Part shown: positions 1-8,941 of the stretch, piece by piece
Numbering within the stretch: position 1 is the stretch's first letter
Layout of the letters: every line of letters starts with the position of its first letter
Source: an uncultured Pelagibacteraceae bacterium
Lineage (GTDB): Bacteria > Pseudomonadota > Alphaproteobacteria > Pelagibacterales > Pelagibacteraceae
Length of the DNA stretch: 37,562 nt
NCBI GenBank assembly: GCA_902632315.1
Contig: CACPCD010000006.1
Location: 1 to 37,562 of the forward strand
Direction of reading: 5' to 3'
Notes under the pieces: generated by a model
What the model was told of the DNA's origin: nothing
Database searches by the model: none
Seen by the model: the letters and a program-made list of their open reading frames with translations, nothing else
Made by a program: the position numbers and the translations under genes

Positions 1-293
1 TCATTATAAATTGTCGGAAAATTTTCCATATCCACTATTGGGATGAAACCTCTTTTTTTTGAATATAAAAAATAATTCACAACAAAGGTAACATTTGAAA
101 ATATACCAGCACCAGGTGACCTATTTATAACTAGAAACGATTTATTTCTATTCTTTTGTCCAAAAGAATATTTTTTTAAAGGTTTTAGATTTGAAAATTT
201 ATTATTTAATTTTTTTATAGGTTTAGCTTGGTTATCAAAAAAAAAACTTTCATCGAAAAAAAAAAGTACAAATTTTCTTAATAGTCCTCTCAT
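1..293 (-). CDS. Unassigned surface-island protein, C-terminus cut off by window edge
   Basis: An open frame starts at ATG (complement of 291-293) and runs off the left edge without a stop, giving about 97 residues. Its ATG overlaps the stop of the upstream gene in an ATGA arrangement, which supports translational coupling and this start. A lysine-rich N-terminus of about 50 residues leads into a more conserved-looking block with the motifs NRSPGAG, FSNVTFVVNYF and FIPIVDMENFPTIYN. That block has the look of the start of a globular sugar- or nucleotide-binding enzyme. I recall similar wording in uncharacterised glycosyltransferase-like proteins of polysaccharide loci, but I cannot name the family. 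A glycan-modifying role is inferred from context only. Confidence 0.65.
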   Translation of the reverse strand, partial: MRGLLRKFVLFFFDESFFFDNQAKPIKKLNNKFSNLKPLKKYSFGQKNRNKSFLVINRSPGAGIFSNVTFVVNYFLYSKKRGFIPIVDMENFPTIYN

Positions 294-1495
294 AAAGTCT
301 CCCTATCTATAAATTCAACTATTTCTTTAATGCCTGAATTTTTTAAGAAAATTCTATCTTTAATTAATGATCTATTTTTATAATGAATATCTTTAAATTT
401 ATCATTATTAGTTTCAAAATTCAAAATAAGATTTTTTAATTGATCAAAATTATTAACATTAAAAGTAAAGTTATATTTTGTTGGATCAAAAATAAAGCCC
501 GTGTTCGATTTAAATTCTTTATAATCTGGAGTATAGGTAATTATGGGTCTATCTAGATATAGGAAATCGAAAATTACACCAGAATAATCAGTTATAAGCA
601 CATTACAAACATCTAATATTGAATTTAGGTCAAATTCATAATCTGAAAAAATAAAACTTTCTAAGTTTTTTACGTAATTAATTAATTCTTCAACTTTATT
701 ATTATACAAGATATTTTGATCTTTCTTATCAGAATTCATATGATTTTTGATAATCATTATAGAATTTGTTTTTTTTAATATTTCATTTAAATCATTCAAT
801 TCATTTAAATCTTTAATATCTCGAAACAATTCTAATCCGTCTGGCCTCCAAGTAGTAAAGTATCCCAAAACCTTTTTTTTACTATTTAATATTTTTTCTC
901 TAAATTTAATTTCTCTGTCTGTTCTAAATATATTTGGGTTTAGCAATTTTTTATCAAAGATAATATTCCTCGGTAAGTTAAAATTTTTAAGCTGATATTT
1001 ATTCTTTGGAAATCTTTTAATAATATTAGAAGACATCTCATTATTTGGATAAAACAGGTATTTCTTAATTTTTTTATAAAAAAAATTACCTAATTTTGTT
1101 GGAGTTATATTAATTTCTTTTAACTTTTTTGGAACAACACCATGCCATAAATGAATAGAGTTAGTAAACTCTGTTAAAAACTTATTAATGTCATCTTCAA
1201 CAAAATTGTAAAAATTTAATTTTGCTCTTAAAATGTAATATATACCATGAATAGAATTTGGCTTATAACAATAGTATTTTTTGTCTTTTAAATATTTAAT
1301 TATTTCTTGATTAGATGTAATCCATATACATTTATAATCTTTTCTGAATTCATTAAGATATATAAATAGATAGCGAGAGTTATCAGCAAATCTTCTACCC
1401 GCTCTATCCCCAAAGACTAAAATTTTTTTTTTGGGAATTATACTAAAAAAAAAAAGAAAAAATAATTTAATTAAATCTTTTAAAGTTCTAATCAT
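290..1495 (-). CDS. CDP-glycerol glycerophosphotransferase family protein (TagB/TagF-like)
   Basis: This 401-residue protein fits the Glyphos_transf family, whose members move glycerol- or ribitol-phosphate from a CDP-activated donor onto a cell-surface glycan. Visible signatures are KILVFGDRAGRRFADNSRYL near residues 24-43, an LWHG motif near residue 116 (the family's conserved HG) and VLITDYSGVIFDFLYLDRP near residues 298-316, the usual donor-phosphate region. The N-terminal hydrophobic, basic segment (about residues 7-22) could hold it at the inner membrane. Its stop overlaps the start of the next gene by 4 bases, and 49 bases separate it from the preceding GT4 gene. The exact polyol donor cannot be read from sequence. 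Confidence 0.8.
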   Translation of the reverse strand: MIRTLKDLIKLFFLFFFSIIPKKKILVFGDRAGRRFADNSRYLFIYLNEFRKDYKCIWITSNQEIIKYLKDKKYYCYKPNSIHGIYYILRAKLNFYNFVEDDINKFLTEFTNSIHLWHGVVPKKLKEINITPTKLGNFFYKKIKKYLFYPNNEMSSNIIKRFPKNKYQLKNFNLPRNIIFDKKLLNPNIFRTDREIKFREKILNSKKKVLGYFTTWRPDGLELFRDIKDLNELNDLNEILKKTNSIMIIKNHMNSDKKDQNILYNNKVEELINYVKNLESFIFSDYEFDLNSILDVCNVLITDYSGVIFDFLYLDRPIITYTPDYKEFKSNTGFIFDPTKYNFTFNVNNFDQLKNLILNFETNNDKFKDIHYKNRSLIKDRIFLKNSGIKEIVEFIDRETL

Positions 1496-1544
1496 TTGTA
1501 CAAATTATTTAAGCATTTAATTTTTGGTCTTGAAAAATATAATT

Positions 1545-2654
1545 TCATAAAAAATTATTAATTACTGATAAGTATTTTTTACAATTCGATTCATAATCAA
1601 ATCTACTCAATTTTTTGTAAGCATTAATTATTTTTTTATCATATTTCTTTTTTTTTTGACTATAATCTATAATTGATGATGCAAGTTTTTTATAATCACC
1701 AACATTAAATAAACTCCCTAATTTTCCATTCATCAAAATTTCTTTTGGACCTGTTGGACAGTTAGATGAGATTACATATTTTTTTAAAGTTTGAGCCTCT
1801 AAAATTACATTAGGCAAACCTTCAAATTTTGATGATAAAACAAACAAATCTGACCTTCTAAGATATGGATATGGGTTAGATCTATTATCTATAATTTTTA
1901 CAAACTTCTTTAATTTAAAATATTCAATTTCTTTTTCAATAACACTTTTATTCACTCCATATCCTATGATTAGCATTCTAAAATCAATTTTTTTAACAAT
2001 TATATTTAATGCTCTTATTAATGTTAAATGATCTTTTTGATCAGTAAGCCTTGCAATATTAATAATTTTAAAATTTTTGTTTCTAAAAAAAGAAAATAAA
2101 ATTTTTTTATTAATCTTACTTTTTTTGATGATTTCTGATTTATTTAGTGGATTGTAAATGAGATGAGTATTTACAGAAAATTTATTCTTAAATTCTTTTT
2201 GAAATTCCTTACTATTCACAATCACTTTATCAGCTTTCTTTATAAAAAAACTAAAAATTACTCTTTTGAAAATGTTTCTACTCCACCCGCTTGGAGATGA
2301 ATTTGATCTTGAAATAATCTTAAAATTAAGAAAATAGGCTAAAATAATTCCATATATATTGGCCTGAAAAGTAAAAACCAAAATATTTTTATCTGTGAAA
2401 TACTCTTTAATAAGTAACCAAATACAACAAATATATTTAAAATACTTTGAATATTTTTTTTTTTCATTTTTCCTTACATTTATAATTTTTACTTTTTTGT
2501 CAAAGTATTTATTAAATGAATTATCGAAGGTCATAAGACTCACATCCCCAATAAATCTAGAAACATAATTTGTTACAATAATTAAATTTTTTTCTACCCC
2601 ACCTCCTTCCATAGAAGGCATAAAAAAAATCAATCTTTTTTTACTGCGTTCCAT
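1545..2654 (-). CDS. GT4-family glycosyltransferase
   Basis: This 369-residue protein has the two-Rossmann-fold GT-B pattern of retaining GT4 glycosyltransferases. The acceptor domain starts with FMPSMEGGGVEKNL (residues 11-24). The donor domain has NIARLTDQKDHLTLIRAL, then LIIGYG, then SDLFVLSSKFEGLPNVILEA, which carries the E-x7-E nucleotide-sugar signature, and finally CPTGPKEIL. It should transfer a sugar from a nucleotide-sugar donor to a growing lipid-linked glycan at the cytoplasmic face. The ATG at 2652-2654 lies inside the end of the methyltransferase gene (25-base overlap), pointing to co-translation. Donor and acceptor are unknown. Confidence 0.88.
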   Translation of the reverse strand: MERSKKRLIFFMPSMEGGGVEKNLIIVTNYVSRFIGDVSLMTFDNSFNKYFDKKVKIINVRKNEKKKYSKYFKYICCIWLLIKEYFTDKNILVFTFQANIYGIILAYFLNFKIISRSNSSPSGWSRNIFKRVIFSFFIKKADKVIVNSKEFQKEFKNKFSVNTHLIYNPLNKSEIIKKSKINKKILFSFFRNKNFKIINIARLTDQKDHLTLIRALNIIVKKIDFRMLIIGYGVNKSVIEKEIEYFKLKKFVKIIDNRSNPYPYLRRSDLFVLSSKFEGLPNVILEAQTLKKYVISSNCPTGPKEILMNGKLGSLFNVGDYKKLASSIIDYSQKKKKYDKKIINAYKKLSRFDYESNCKKYLSVINNFL

Positions 2655-3262
2655 AAAACTCTAAAATAATTTTTGATTGTTTTGTTTCTGAGCTGTAATT
2701 TGTCAGGCCACTTTAAATTATTTTCACTTTTTTTTTTTATAATTGCCAACCCAGAGGAGAAAAAAGAAAAATTTAGTTCTAAGATTTCCTCATTACTAGA
2801 ATAAATACTCAATATCATTTCATATGTTTCTTGATTATTGATTTCACAATAAAAATTATCTCGACTTTTGTTTTTTAAGTAAGGTATATGTGAAATATCA
2901 TCAATAAAAATTAAACCATCTTTTTTAATTAGAGGATAATATCCATATATCAATTTTTTAACATGTTTAGCTTCATGCAGAGTATCAATAAACAATATGT
3001 CAATTTTTTGAGGAATCTTGGATTTTATAAATTCAAAGTCATCATCTCTACTTTGAAAAAACTTCCATCTTGTGTCATTTGATACTTTTGAACAGTTATC
3101 AATGTCTACGGAATAGAGTTGACCATTGTTTTTATTACAGATCTCTAAAAATTTAGTTGTTGACCTTCCTTTTTGAACGCCTAATTCTAAAATAATTGGA
3201 TTTTGGATTTTTGTGATAAGAGGAATTAAATATTTTTCAATCTTATAGTTAAAATCGTCCAT
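2630..3262 (-). CDS. Class I SAM-dependent methyltransferase (Methyltransf_24-like)
   Basis: This 210-residue protein has a SAM-binding motif I as ILELGVQKGRSTTKF (residues 24-38), an acidic motif II as LYSVDID (about 49-55), and DILFIDTLHEAKHVKKL followed by GLIFIDDI. That pattern matches Methyltransf_24-type O-methyltransferases related to the CmcI group. It lies upstream of and overlaps a glycosyltransferase gene, so methylation of a sugar in the surface glycan is the likely role, though this is inference. It is the first gene of a minus-strand block. The 80-base gap before it is shared with the divergent gene at 3343. Confidence 0.78.
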   Translation of the reverse strand: MDDFNYKIEKYLIPLITKIQNPIILELGVQKGRSTTKFLEICNKNNGQLYSVDIDNCSKVSNDTRWKFFQSRDDDFEFIKSKIPQKIDILFIDTLHEAKHVKKLIYGYYPLIKKDGLIFIDDISHIPYLKNKSRDNFYCEINNQETYEMILSIYSSNEEILELNFSFFSSGLAIIKKKSENNLKWPDKLQLRNKTIKNYFRVLWNAVKKD

Positions 3263-3319
3263 AATATTTATTTAATAATTAATTGTTTTATATGCAGCTT
3301 TTTCATATTACTAATACAC

Positions 3320-3325
3320 TATAAT
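3320..3325 (+). promoter_or_regulatory. Candidate -10 element (TATAAT) for the 3343-9969 block
   Basis: A perfect TATAAT lies 17 bases before the TTG start at 3343, in the short AT-rich gap between divergent genes. No good -35 hexamer is found at 16-18 bases. In such an AT-rich genome the match could be chance. Placement at the head of the long plus-strand polysaccharide block makes it plausible, and it would give a leader of roughly 10 bases. Confidence 0.4.
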
Positions 3326-3342
3326 ATTAAATTAAAAATACC

Positions 3343-4467
3343 TTGAAAAAAAAAGTTTATTATTGGTCACCTTTTTTATCACCTATAGCTACCTGTAAAG
3401 CAGTCATAAATTCTGCTTTTTCATTAGAAAAGTTTGGAAATCAACATGAAAGTTATATCTTAAATTTTTTTAAAGAATTTAATTCATTTGAAAATGAAAT
3501 TAAAAAAAAAAAAATAAATATCATAAATTTTTACAAATTTAATTTTTTTAGAAATTTACCCTATCAAGGAAAGTTTAGAAGTAGAATATCGTTTATCATT
3601 CTATTCATTTTTGGAATTTTTCCACTATTTAAAAAATTAAAGAATAATAAACCAGAATTTTTAATTATTCATTTAATCTCTTCTTTGCCTTTAATTTTAC
3701 TAATTTTTTTTAAATTTGAAACGAAGTTTATTCTTAGAATCTCTGGATTTCCAAAATTAACTTTTTTTAGAAAAATTATTTGGAAAAAGGCTTTGAAGAA
3801 GATTCATTACGTAACTTGTCCAACTCAAAATACATTGAATTATATTAAGCAATCAAATTTAGTTGATGAGTCCAAATTGAAACTTTTGCATGATCCTGTT
3901 ATAAATTTAAAAGAAGTAACTGAGAAAAAAAAAGAAGAAGTAAGTTATGAAAATTATTATTTTTCTGCAGGTAGACTGACGAAACAAAAAAATTTTCTAT
4001 TTTTATGTAAAGCTATCAAAGAGATTATAAAAAACGATTCTAATAAAAAATTTTTAATTGCTGGCAGTGGTGAAGAAAAGAAAAAAATTTTGAAATTTAT
4101 CAAAGATAACAAACTTGAGAATAATATTCTATTGATAGGATATGTTGATAATATTTTTCCTTATTTAAAAAAAGCAAAAGGATTTATTCTTACTTCACTT
4201 TGGGAGGATCCTGGATTTGTCTTAATTGAGGCAGGTATTTGTAGAACTCCAGTTCTATCTTCTAATGCGTGGCCAGGGCCAATTGAAATTATCAAAAATA
4301 ATTACAATGGTTATATTTATAAAAATAATAATATTGAAGACTTTCTAAAAAGTTTTATTATTTTTGACGATAAAAACAAAAATGATCAAATAATTTTAAA
4401 TCATTTAAAAACAATTAAAAAATTTACATTATTAAGTCATTACAAAAATATTATTAAAATAATTTAA
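3343..4467 (+). CDS. GT4-family glycosyltransferase
   Basis: This 374-residue protein starts at TTG; no ATG lies nearby upstream. It has the GT-B fold signature: FSAGRLTKQKNFLFLCKAI (about residues 207-225), FLIAGSGEEKKKI, a long hydrophobic acceptor-domain stretch (about 81-128) and EDPGFVLIEAG, the E-x7-E donor-binding motif, followed by WPGPIEII. It is a retaining sugar transferase acting on a membrane-associated acceptor. It opens the plus-strand polysaccharide block and is followed after 9 bases by the membrane protein. A 13-base A run near 3502-3514 encodes KKKK and could be slippage-prone. Substrate unknown. Confidence 0.86.
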   Translation: MKKKVYYWSPFLSPIATCKAVINSAFSLEKFGNQHESYILNFFKEFNSFENEIKKKKINIINFYKFNFFRNLPYQGKFRSRISFIILFIFGIFPLFKKLKNNKPEFLIIHLISSLPLILLIFFKFETKFILRISGFPKLTFFRKIIWKKALKKIHYVTCPTQNTLNYIKQSNLVDESKLKLLHDPVINLKEVTEKKKEEVSYENYYFSAGRLTKQKNFLFLCKAIKEIIKNDSNKKFLIAGSGEEKKKILKFIKDNKLENNILLIGYVDNIFPYLKKAKGFILTSLWEDPGFVLIEAGICRTPVLSSNAWPGPIEIIKNNYNGYIYKNNNIEDFLKSFIIFDDKNKNDQIILNHLKTIKKFTLLSHYKNIIKII

Positions 4468-4476
4468 AAAACTTAC

Positions 4477-6180
4477 ATGGTATTTGCTTTTTATTTTTCT
4501 TCATTATTGATTTTGATTTCTACTGTAGGTTTTGGATTATTAGTAAAAAAATTTTTAAATTTAAGCTTATTTGGAAACAATTTTGGATTTAGTGGTATTT
4601 TAGGTCTTTTTACACTTAGTATATTATCAAGTTATTCACATTTAGTCACCGCTCATAATTATTCTCATAATTTATTTTTAATTTTTGTAGGAATAATATC
4701 TTTTATTTTGCTTTGGGGAAAAAATAAAAACTTATTAAGTTTAGTGATTATTTTTACGATCTGTTTTATTGCAATCATTATTTCAAAAAATAATGAGGAT
4801 TTTGGATATTACCATTTACCGAATAGCATTCAATTTGCCCAACAAAAAATTCAGTTTGGACTGGGAAATTTAAATCATGGCTTTAAACATATAAGTTCAC
4901 TTTTTATGCTGATGTCACTGAATTATTTACCAAAGTTTGAATATTATCTTTTTAATTTAACAAATTTAATGTTCTATGTATTTTTCATTCATTTTTTATT
5001 TAATGAAATAAAAAAAAATAAAAAAACGAGTAATTTTACGAAAATTATTATGAGTTTGTTTTTTGTTTTGTTTTTAACAAAATTTAGCAGATTAGCAGAG
5101 TTTGGTTCTGATATTTCAGGTCAAATAATAATAACTATATTTTTATATTTAATTTTAGAGCTAATGTATAATCGTCAATTAAATTACAAAGACCAAGTCG
5201 ACTATCTTAATTTAGCAGCACTTTTAATCGTGTTTTCAATTTCTCTTAAATTTATATCAATAATTTATTTACCATTTATATTCGTAGCAGCTTATTTTTT
5301 TTTAAAAAAAAAACCAAAAATAAGTTTTTTAAAGTATCTAAATTTCAAATATCTTTTACTCATATTATTATCGATCATTATATTTATATTTTTGAATTTT
5401 ACCGCCACAGGCTGTTTAATATACCCAGTTGAAAATCTGTGCTTTTCAGAAAAAGTTTCGTGGGCACTAGATAAAAAGACTTTAGAATATTTAAATTTCC
5501 ATTATGAATTATGGTCCAAAGGTGGTCTAGGTCCAAATATTAAAGTTGAAAATCCAGAGGAATATATTTCAATGTTTAATTGGACACCTCACTGGACTAA
5601 GGTTTATTTTTTTAATAAATTTACTGATTACATTTTAGTATCTTTTTTAATTGTTGTTACTTTTTATCTGTTCTATTTTAAAAACGAAAAAAAAAAAAAT
5701 AAATTAAATGAATTAAAAAAAAAGGATTTTATTATCTTTTTAACATCTATCTTAATTTTTTTTATATGGTTCATGAACTTTCCCACTTTAAGATATGCTG
5801 GTTATATAATAGTATTTTTTCTAATTATCTTTCCATTTTGTATATTCTTTAGAAATAAGATTGATTTGAATAAGAAACAAGACCTAAAGAAATTAAGTGC
5901 AATTTTTGCGATATCTTGTTTAATATTTGTAAGTAAAAACGTTTACAGATTAGATAAAGAATTAAATATATCTTATAAAGATCATCACAATTTTAAAAAT
6001 TTCCCTTTCTTCTGGGTAAAAGATGAAAAATATGAAACTATAAATCTTAATGGACACACTCTGTATAAAGTTGAAGGTGCGTGCTGGAGCACACCATCAA
6101 CATGCGTAAGGAGTATAAGTCACTTGAAAATAATTAAAAAAGAAAATTATATAATTTATGTCAACATACACAAAAAATAG
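4477..6180 (+). CDS. Large multi-spanning membrane protein, GT-C-like or polymerase-like
   Basis: This 567-residue protein has about 11 hydrophobic segments (first at residues 3-25, then clusters through about residue 460) and a C-terminal soluble tail with cysteines in GACWSTPSTCVR. The first extracytoplasmic stretch contains NNEDFGYYHLPNSIQFAQ, with an acidic residue in loop 1 as expected of GT-C lipid-linked-sugar transferases, followed by FGLGNLNHGFKHISSLF. It may be a GT39-like or LIC_10190-type membrane protein; a Wzy-like polymerase is the alternative. No Wzx flippase or clear Wzy is seen elsewhere in the island. It overlaps the next gene by 23 bases. Function is inferred from topology and context only. 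Confidence 0.6.
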   Translation: MVFAFYFSSLLILISTVGFGLLVKKFLNLSLFGNNFGFSGILGLFTLSILSSYSHLVTAHNYSHNLFLIFVGIISFILLWGKNKNLLSLVIIFTICFIAIIISKNNEDFGYYHLPNSIQFAQQKIQFGLGNLNHGFKHISSLFMLMSLNYLPKFEYYLFNLTNLMFYVFFIHFLFNEIKKNKKTSNFTKIIMSLFFVLFLTKFSRLAEFGSDISGQIIITIFLYLILELMYNRQLNYKDQVDYLNLAALLIVFSISLKFISIIYLPFIFVAAYFFLKKKPKISFLKYLNFKYLLLILLSIIIFIFLNFTATGCLIYPVENLCFSEKVSWALDKKTLEYLNFHYELWSKGGLGPNIKVENPEEYISMFNWTPHWTKVYFFNKFTDYILVSFLIVVTFYLFYFKNEKKKNKLNELKKKDFIIFLTSILIFFIWFMNFPTLRYAGYIIVFFLIIFPFCIFFRNKIDLNKKQDLKKLSAIFAISCLIFVSKNVYRLDKELNISYKDHHNFKNFPFFWVKDEKYETINLNGHTLYKVEGACWSTPSTCVRSISHLKIIKKENYIIYVNIHKK

Positions 6181-6925
6181 CCATTTAATTTCTATAGTAA
6201 TTACTTATTATAAAAAAAAAAAATTTATAGCTAAAACTCTAAATTCAATTAAAGCACAAATTTATAAAAACTATGAAATAATATTTGTTTATGATAATTC
6301 AGATTTATCTGAAATTGATTTTGTAAAACAAAAGTTAAGTATCTTTAAAAAAAAAAAATTATTAATAAATTCAAGAAATCTTGGTGTAGCTAGATCCAGA
6401 AATAAAGCGATGCAACATTGTAAGGGAGATTACTTGGCTTTTATTGACTCAGATGATTTATGGAAAAAAAATAAATTATCTTATCAAATAAAGATTATGG
6501 AAAAGTATTCAAGTTTGTTCTCATTTACATCTTTTGATGTGATAGATGAAAGAGATAAACTACTTAAAAAAAGAATAGTTGATAATGATGGAAATTTTCC
6601 CGATCTGTTAAAGTCTAATTTTATAGGTCTAAGTACAGTTATGATACATAAAAAATTGTATAGAAAAATCATGTTCCCCAAACTTCAAACTCAAGAGGAT
6701 TTTGCTTTATGGCTTAAAATATCAAGGGAGGGTCACAAACTAAGTCACATCAAAAAATCACTTTCATCTTGGAGAAAAGTTAAGGGATCTTTATCATCTA
6801 GTATCTTTAGAAAGTTAATTGATGCCTTTTTACTTTATTATATTTACCAAAATAAAAATTTTATGTATTCAATTTATAGTGTATTAGTTTTATCATTTTA
6901 TAAACTAAAAAAAGAGATATTTTAA
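6158..6925 (+). CDS. GT2-family glycosyltransferase
   Basis: This 255-residue protein has the GT-A fold: LISIVITYYKKKKFIAKTL (residues 10-28), YEIIFVYDNS, the motif NSRNLGVARSRNKAM, and the metal-binding FIDSDDLW (DxD type, about residues 95-102). The later TQEDFALWLKISREG supplies the typical ED catalytic pair. It is an inverting transferase using a nucleotide-sugar donor. It starts inside the preceding membrane-protein gene and ends one base before gmd, so it sits in the same transcript. Two 12-base A runs (6212-6223 and 6347-6358) lie inside it. Donor unknown, though GDP-fucose made next door is possible. Confidence 0.87.
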   Translation: MSTYTKNSHLISIVITYYKKKKFIAKTLNSIKAQIYKNYEIIFVYDNSDLSEIDFVKQKLSIFKKKKLLINSRNLGVARSRNKAMQHCKGDYLAFIDSDDLWKKNKLSYQIKIMEKYSSLFSFTSFDVIDERDKLLKKRIVDNDGNFPDLLKSNFIGLSTVMIHKKLYRKIMFPKLQTQEDFALWLKISREGHKLSHIKKSLSSWRKVKGSLSSSIFRKLIDAFLLYYIYQNKNFMYSIYSVLVLSFYKLKKEIF

Positions 6926-6926
6926 A

Positions 6927-7985
6927 TTGAAAAAAAAAGCTTTGATAACAGGGGTTACAGGTCAAGATGGTTCTTATCTTGCAGAATTTTTACTCAGCAA
7001 AGGTTATATTGTTCATGGTATAAAGAGAAAATCTTCGACATTTAATACAAGTAGAATTGATCATATTTATAAAGATATTCACGTTAGATCAAATTTTTTT
7101 TTACATTATGGTGATCTAACAGACTCAAATAGTATTTTTAATGTAATAAGCAAAATTAAACCTGATGAGATTTATAATTTAGGTGCCCAAAGTCATGTCG
7201 GTCATTCTTTTGAAATCCCAGAATATACATCAGAAGCGACAGGCCTAGGTACTTTGAGAGTTTTAGAGGCAATGAGGTTTTTGAATTTAAAAAAAACAAA
7301 ATTTTACCAAGCAAGTACCTCAGAATTATTTGGAGAAAAACCAAATAGTTTGAATTCATTTAACGAAAATTCAATAATGGTTCCAAAATCACCTTATGGA
7401 GTATCAAAACTTTACTCTTATTGGATGACTAAAGTTTATAGGGAAGCATACGGTTTTTTTGCATGTAATGGAATTTTATTTAATCACGAAAGCCCTAGAA
7501 GAGGAGAAACATTTGTAACAAGAAAAATAACTATGTTCTTTGCAAAAAAAATTCTTGGTTCTAACGAAATTCTATACCTTGGTAACCTTAACGCAAAAAG
7601 AGATTGGGGTCATGCTAAGGATTACACAGAATTACAGTGGAAAATTTTACAACAGTCAGTTGCAGACGATTATGTGATAGCTACTGGCAAAACCACTAGT
7701 GTAAGAGAATTTGTGAATGAGTGTTGTAAATATTTAAGACTTAAAATTATTTGGCAAGGAAAAGGAATTAACGAAAAGGGATACATTATAAAAAATAGAA
7801 AAAAAGAATTAATCATTAAAATTGATAAGAAGTATTACAGACCTTTAGAAATTGATTATTTAAAAGGTAATCCTCAAAAAGCTTTTAAAAGATTAAAATA
7901 TAAACTCAAACACAATTTAAAAGATTTAGTAAAAGATATGCTGGACTCAGATATAATTCAGGCAAAAAAAAGTTTTAATAAGTAA
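6927..7985 (+). CDS. gmd: GDP-mannose 4,6-dehydratase
   Basis: This enzyme converts GDP-D-mannose to GDP-4-keto-6-deoxy-D-mannose, the first step to GDP-L-fucose. The 352 residues show the NADP-binding glycine motif TGVTGQDGSYLAEFLL, HGIKRKSS then NTSRIDHIY, the catalytic region QASTSELFGE, YGVSKLYSYW carrying the Y-x3-K pair, and the family signature NHESPRRGETFVTRKIT, then RDWGHAKDY. The start is TTG, one base after the GT2 stop. Its TAA stop shares its last base with the ATG of the next gene, which performs the next step, so the pair is a functional unit. Length is slightly shorter than the Escherichia coli enzyme but normal for the family. Confidence 0.95.
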   Translation: MKKKALITGVTGQDGSYLAEFLLSKGYIVHGIKRKSSTFNTSRIDHIYKDIHVRSNFFLHYGDLTDSNSIFNVISKIKPDEIYNLGAQSHVGHSFEIPEYTSEATGLGTLRVLEAMRFLNLKKTKFYQASTSELFGEKPNSLNSFNENSIMVPKSPYGVSKLYSYWMTKVYREAYGFFACNGILFNHESPRRGETFVTRKITMFFAKKILGSNEILYLGNLNAKRDWGHAKDYTELQWKILQQSVADDYVIATGKTTSVREFVNECCKYLRLKIIWQGKGINEKGYIIKNRKKELIIKIDKKYYRPLEIDYLKGNPQKAFKRLKYKLKHNLKDLVKDMLDSDIIQAKKSFNK

Positions 7986-8941
7986 TGAAAAAATCTGATA
8001 AGATTTTTATAGCTGGTCATAATGGTCTAGTGGGAAATGCATTTTTAAACCTTTTAAAAAAAAAAGGATTTAAAAATATCATTACTGTAGAGAAAAAAAA
8101 ACTAGATTTAAGAAATTCTCAAAAAGTTGAAAAGTTTTTTAAAAATAAAAAAATCGACTATATGGTTATGTCTGCAGCAAGAGCTGGTGGAATTATAGCA
8201 AATAGCCAAAATCAAAAAGATTTTTTTTTAGACAACATTGAAATCCAAAATTCTTTATTAAAACTAGCTTTGAAAAAAAGAATTAAAAGAACTATTTTTT
8301 TAGGAACATCTTGCATATATCCTAAATTTTCAAAAACACCAATTAAAGAAGAGAGTTTATTAACAGGACCTTTAGAAAAAACAAATCAATGTTATGCTAT
8401 AGCAAAAATTTCTGGGATAAAGTTATGTGAAGCTCTATATGAAGATTTTAATTTAGATTTAATTTGTCTAATGCCGACTAATGTTTATGGGCATAAAGAT
8501 AATTTTGATAAAATAAATGGTCATGTAATTCCTGCTATAATAGCCAAAATAGAAGAGGCAATTAAAAAGAATAGAAAAAAAATTAAACTATTAGGCACTG
8601 GAAAACCAATAAGAGAATTTATTCACGCTGAGGATTTAGCCTCTGCGATTCTTTTTAATTTACAAATTAGCAAAAGTAGACTTAAAAAAGTTTTTAATTC
8701 TAAGTTACCTCTAATTAATATTGGCACTAAAGACGAAATATCAATTAAACAATTGGCGTTATTGATAGCAAAATTTGCAGGTTTTAACGGTAAAATTATT
8801 TTTGATAAAACATCTCCAGATGGAACTTTCAAAAAAAATTTAGACTCTAAAATTATAAATAAATTAGGATGGTCTCACAAAATACATTTAAAATATGGAT
8901 TAAAAAAAGTTATAGAAAATAGAAGACATATTTTAAAATGA
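7985..8941 (+). CDS. fcl: GDP-L-fucose synthase (GDP-4-keto-6-deoxymannose epimerase/reductase)
   Basis: This enzyme epimerises and reduces the Gmd product to GDP-L-fucose with NADPH. The 318 residues carry the N-terminal dinucleotide motif IAGHNGLVGNAFLNLL, AARAGGI then NSQNQKDFFLDN, the serine region LGTSCIYPK, the Y-x3-K pair in CYAIAKISGIKLCEAL, and LMPTNVYGHKDNFD. The signature GKPIREFIHAEDLA is typical of Fcl/WcaG. Its start overlaps the gmd stop by one base and its stop overlaps the start of the phosphotransferase gene by 4 bases. Together with gmd it predicts fucose, or another sugar from the same intermediate, in the surface glycan. Confidence 0.94.
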   Translation: MKKSDKIFIAGHNGLVGNAFLNLLKKKGFKNIITVEKKKLDLRNSQKVEKFFKNKKIDYMVMSAARAGGIIANSQNQKDFFLDNIEIQNSLLKLALKKRIKRTIFLGTSCIYPKFSKTPIKEESLLTGPLEKTNQCYAIAKISGIKLCEALYEDFNLDLICLMPTNVYGHKDNFDKINGHVIPAIIAKIEEAIKKNRKKIKLLGTGKPIREFIHAEDLASAILFNLQISKSRLKKVFNSKLPLINIGTKDEISIKQLALLIAKFAGFNGKIIFDKTSPDGTFKKNLDSKIINKLGWSHKIHLKYGLKKVIENRRHILK

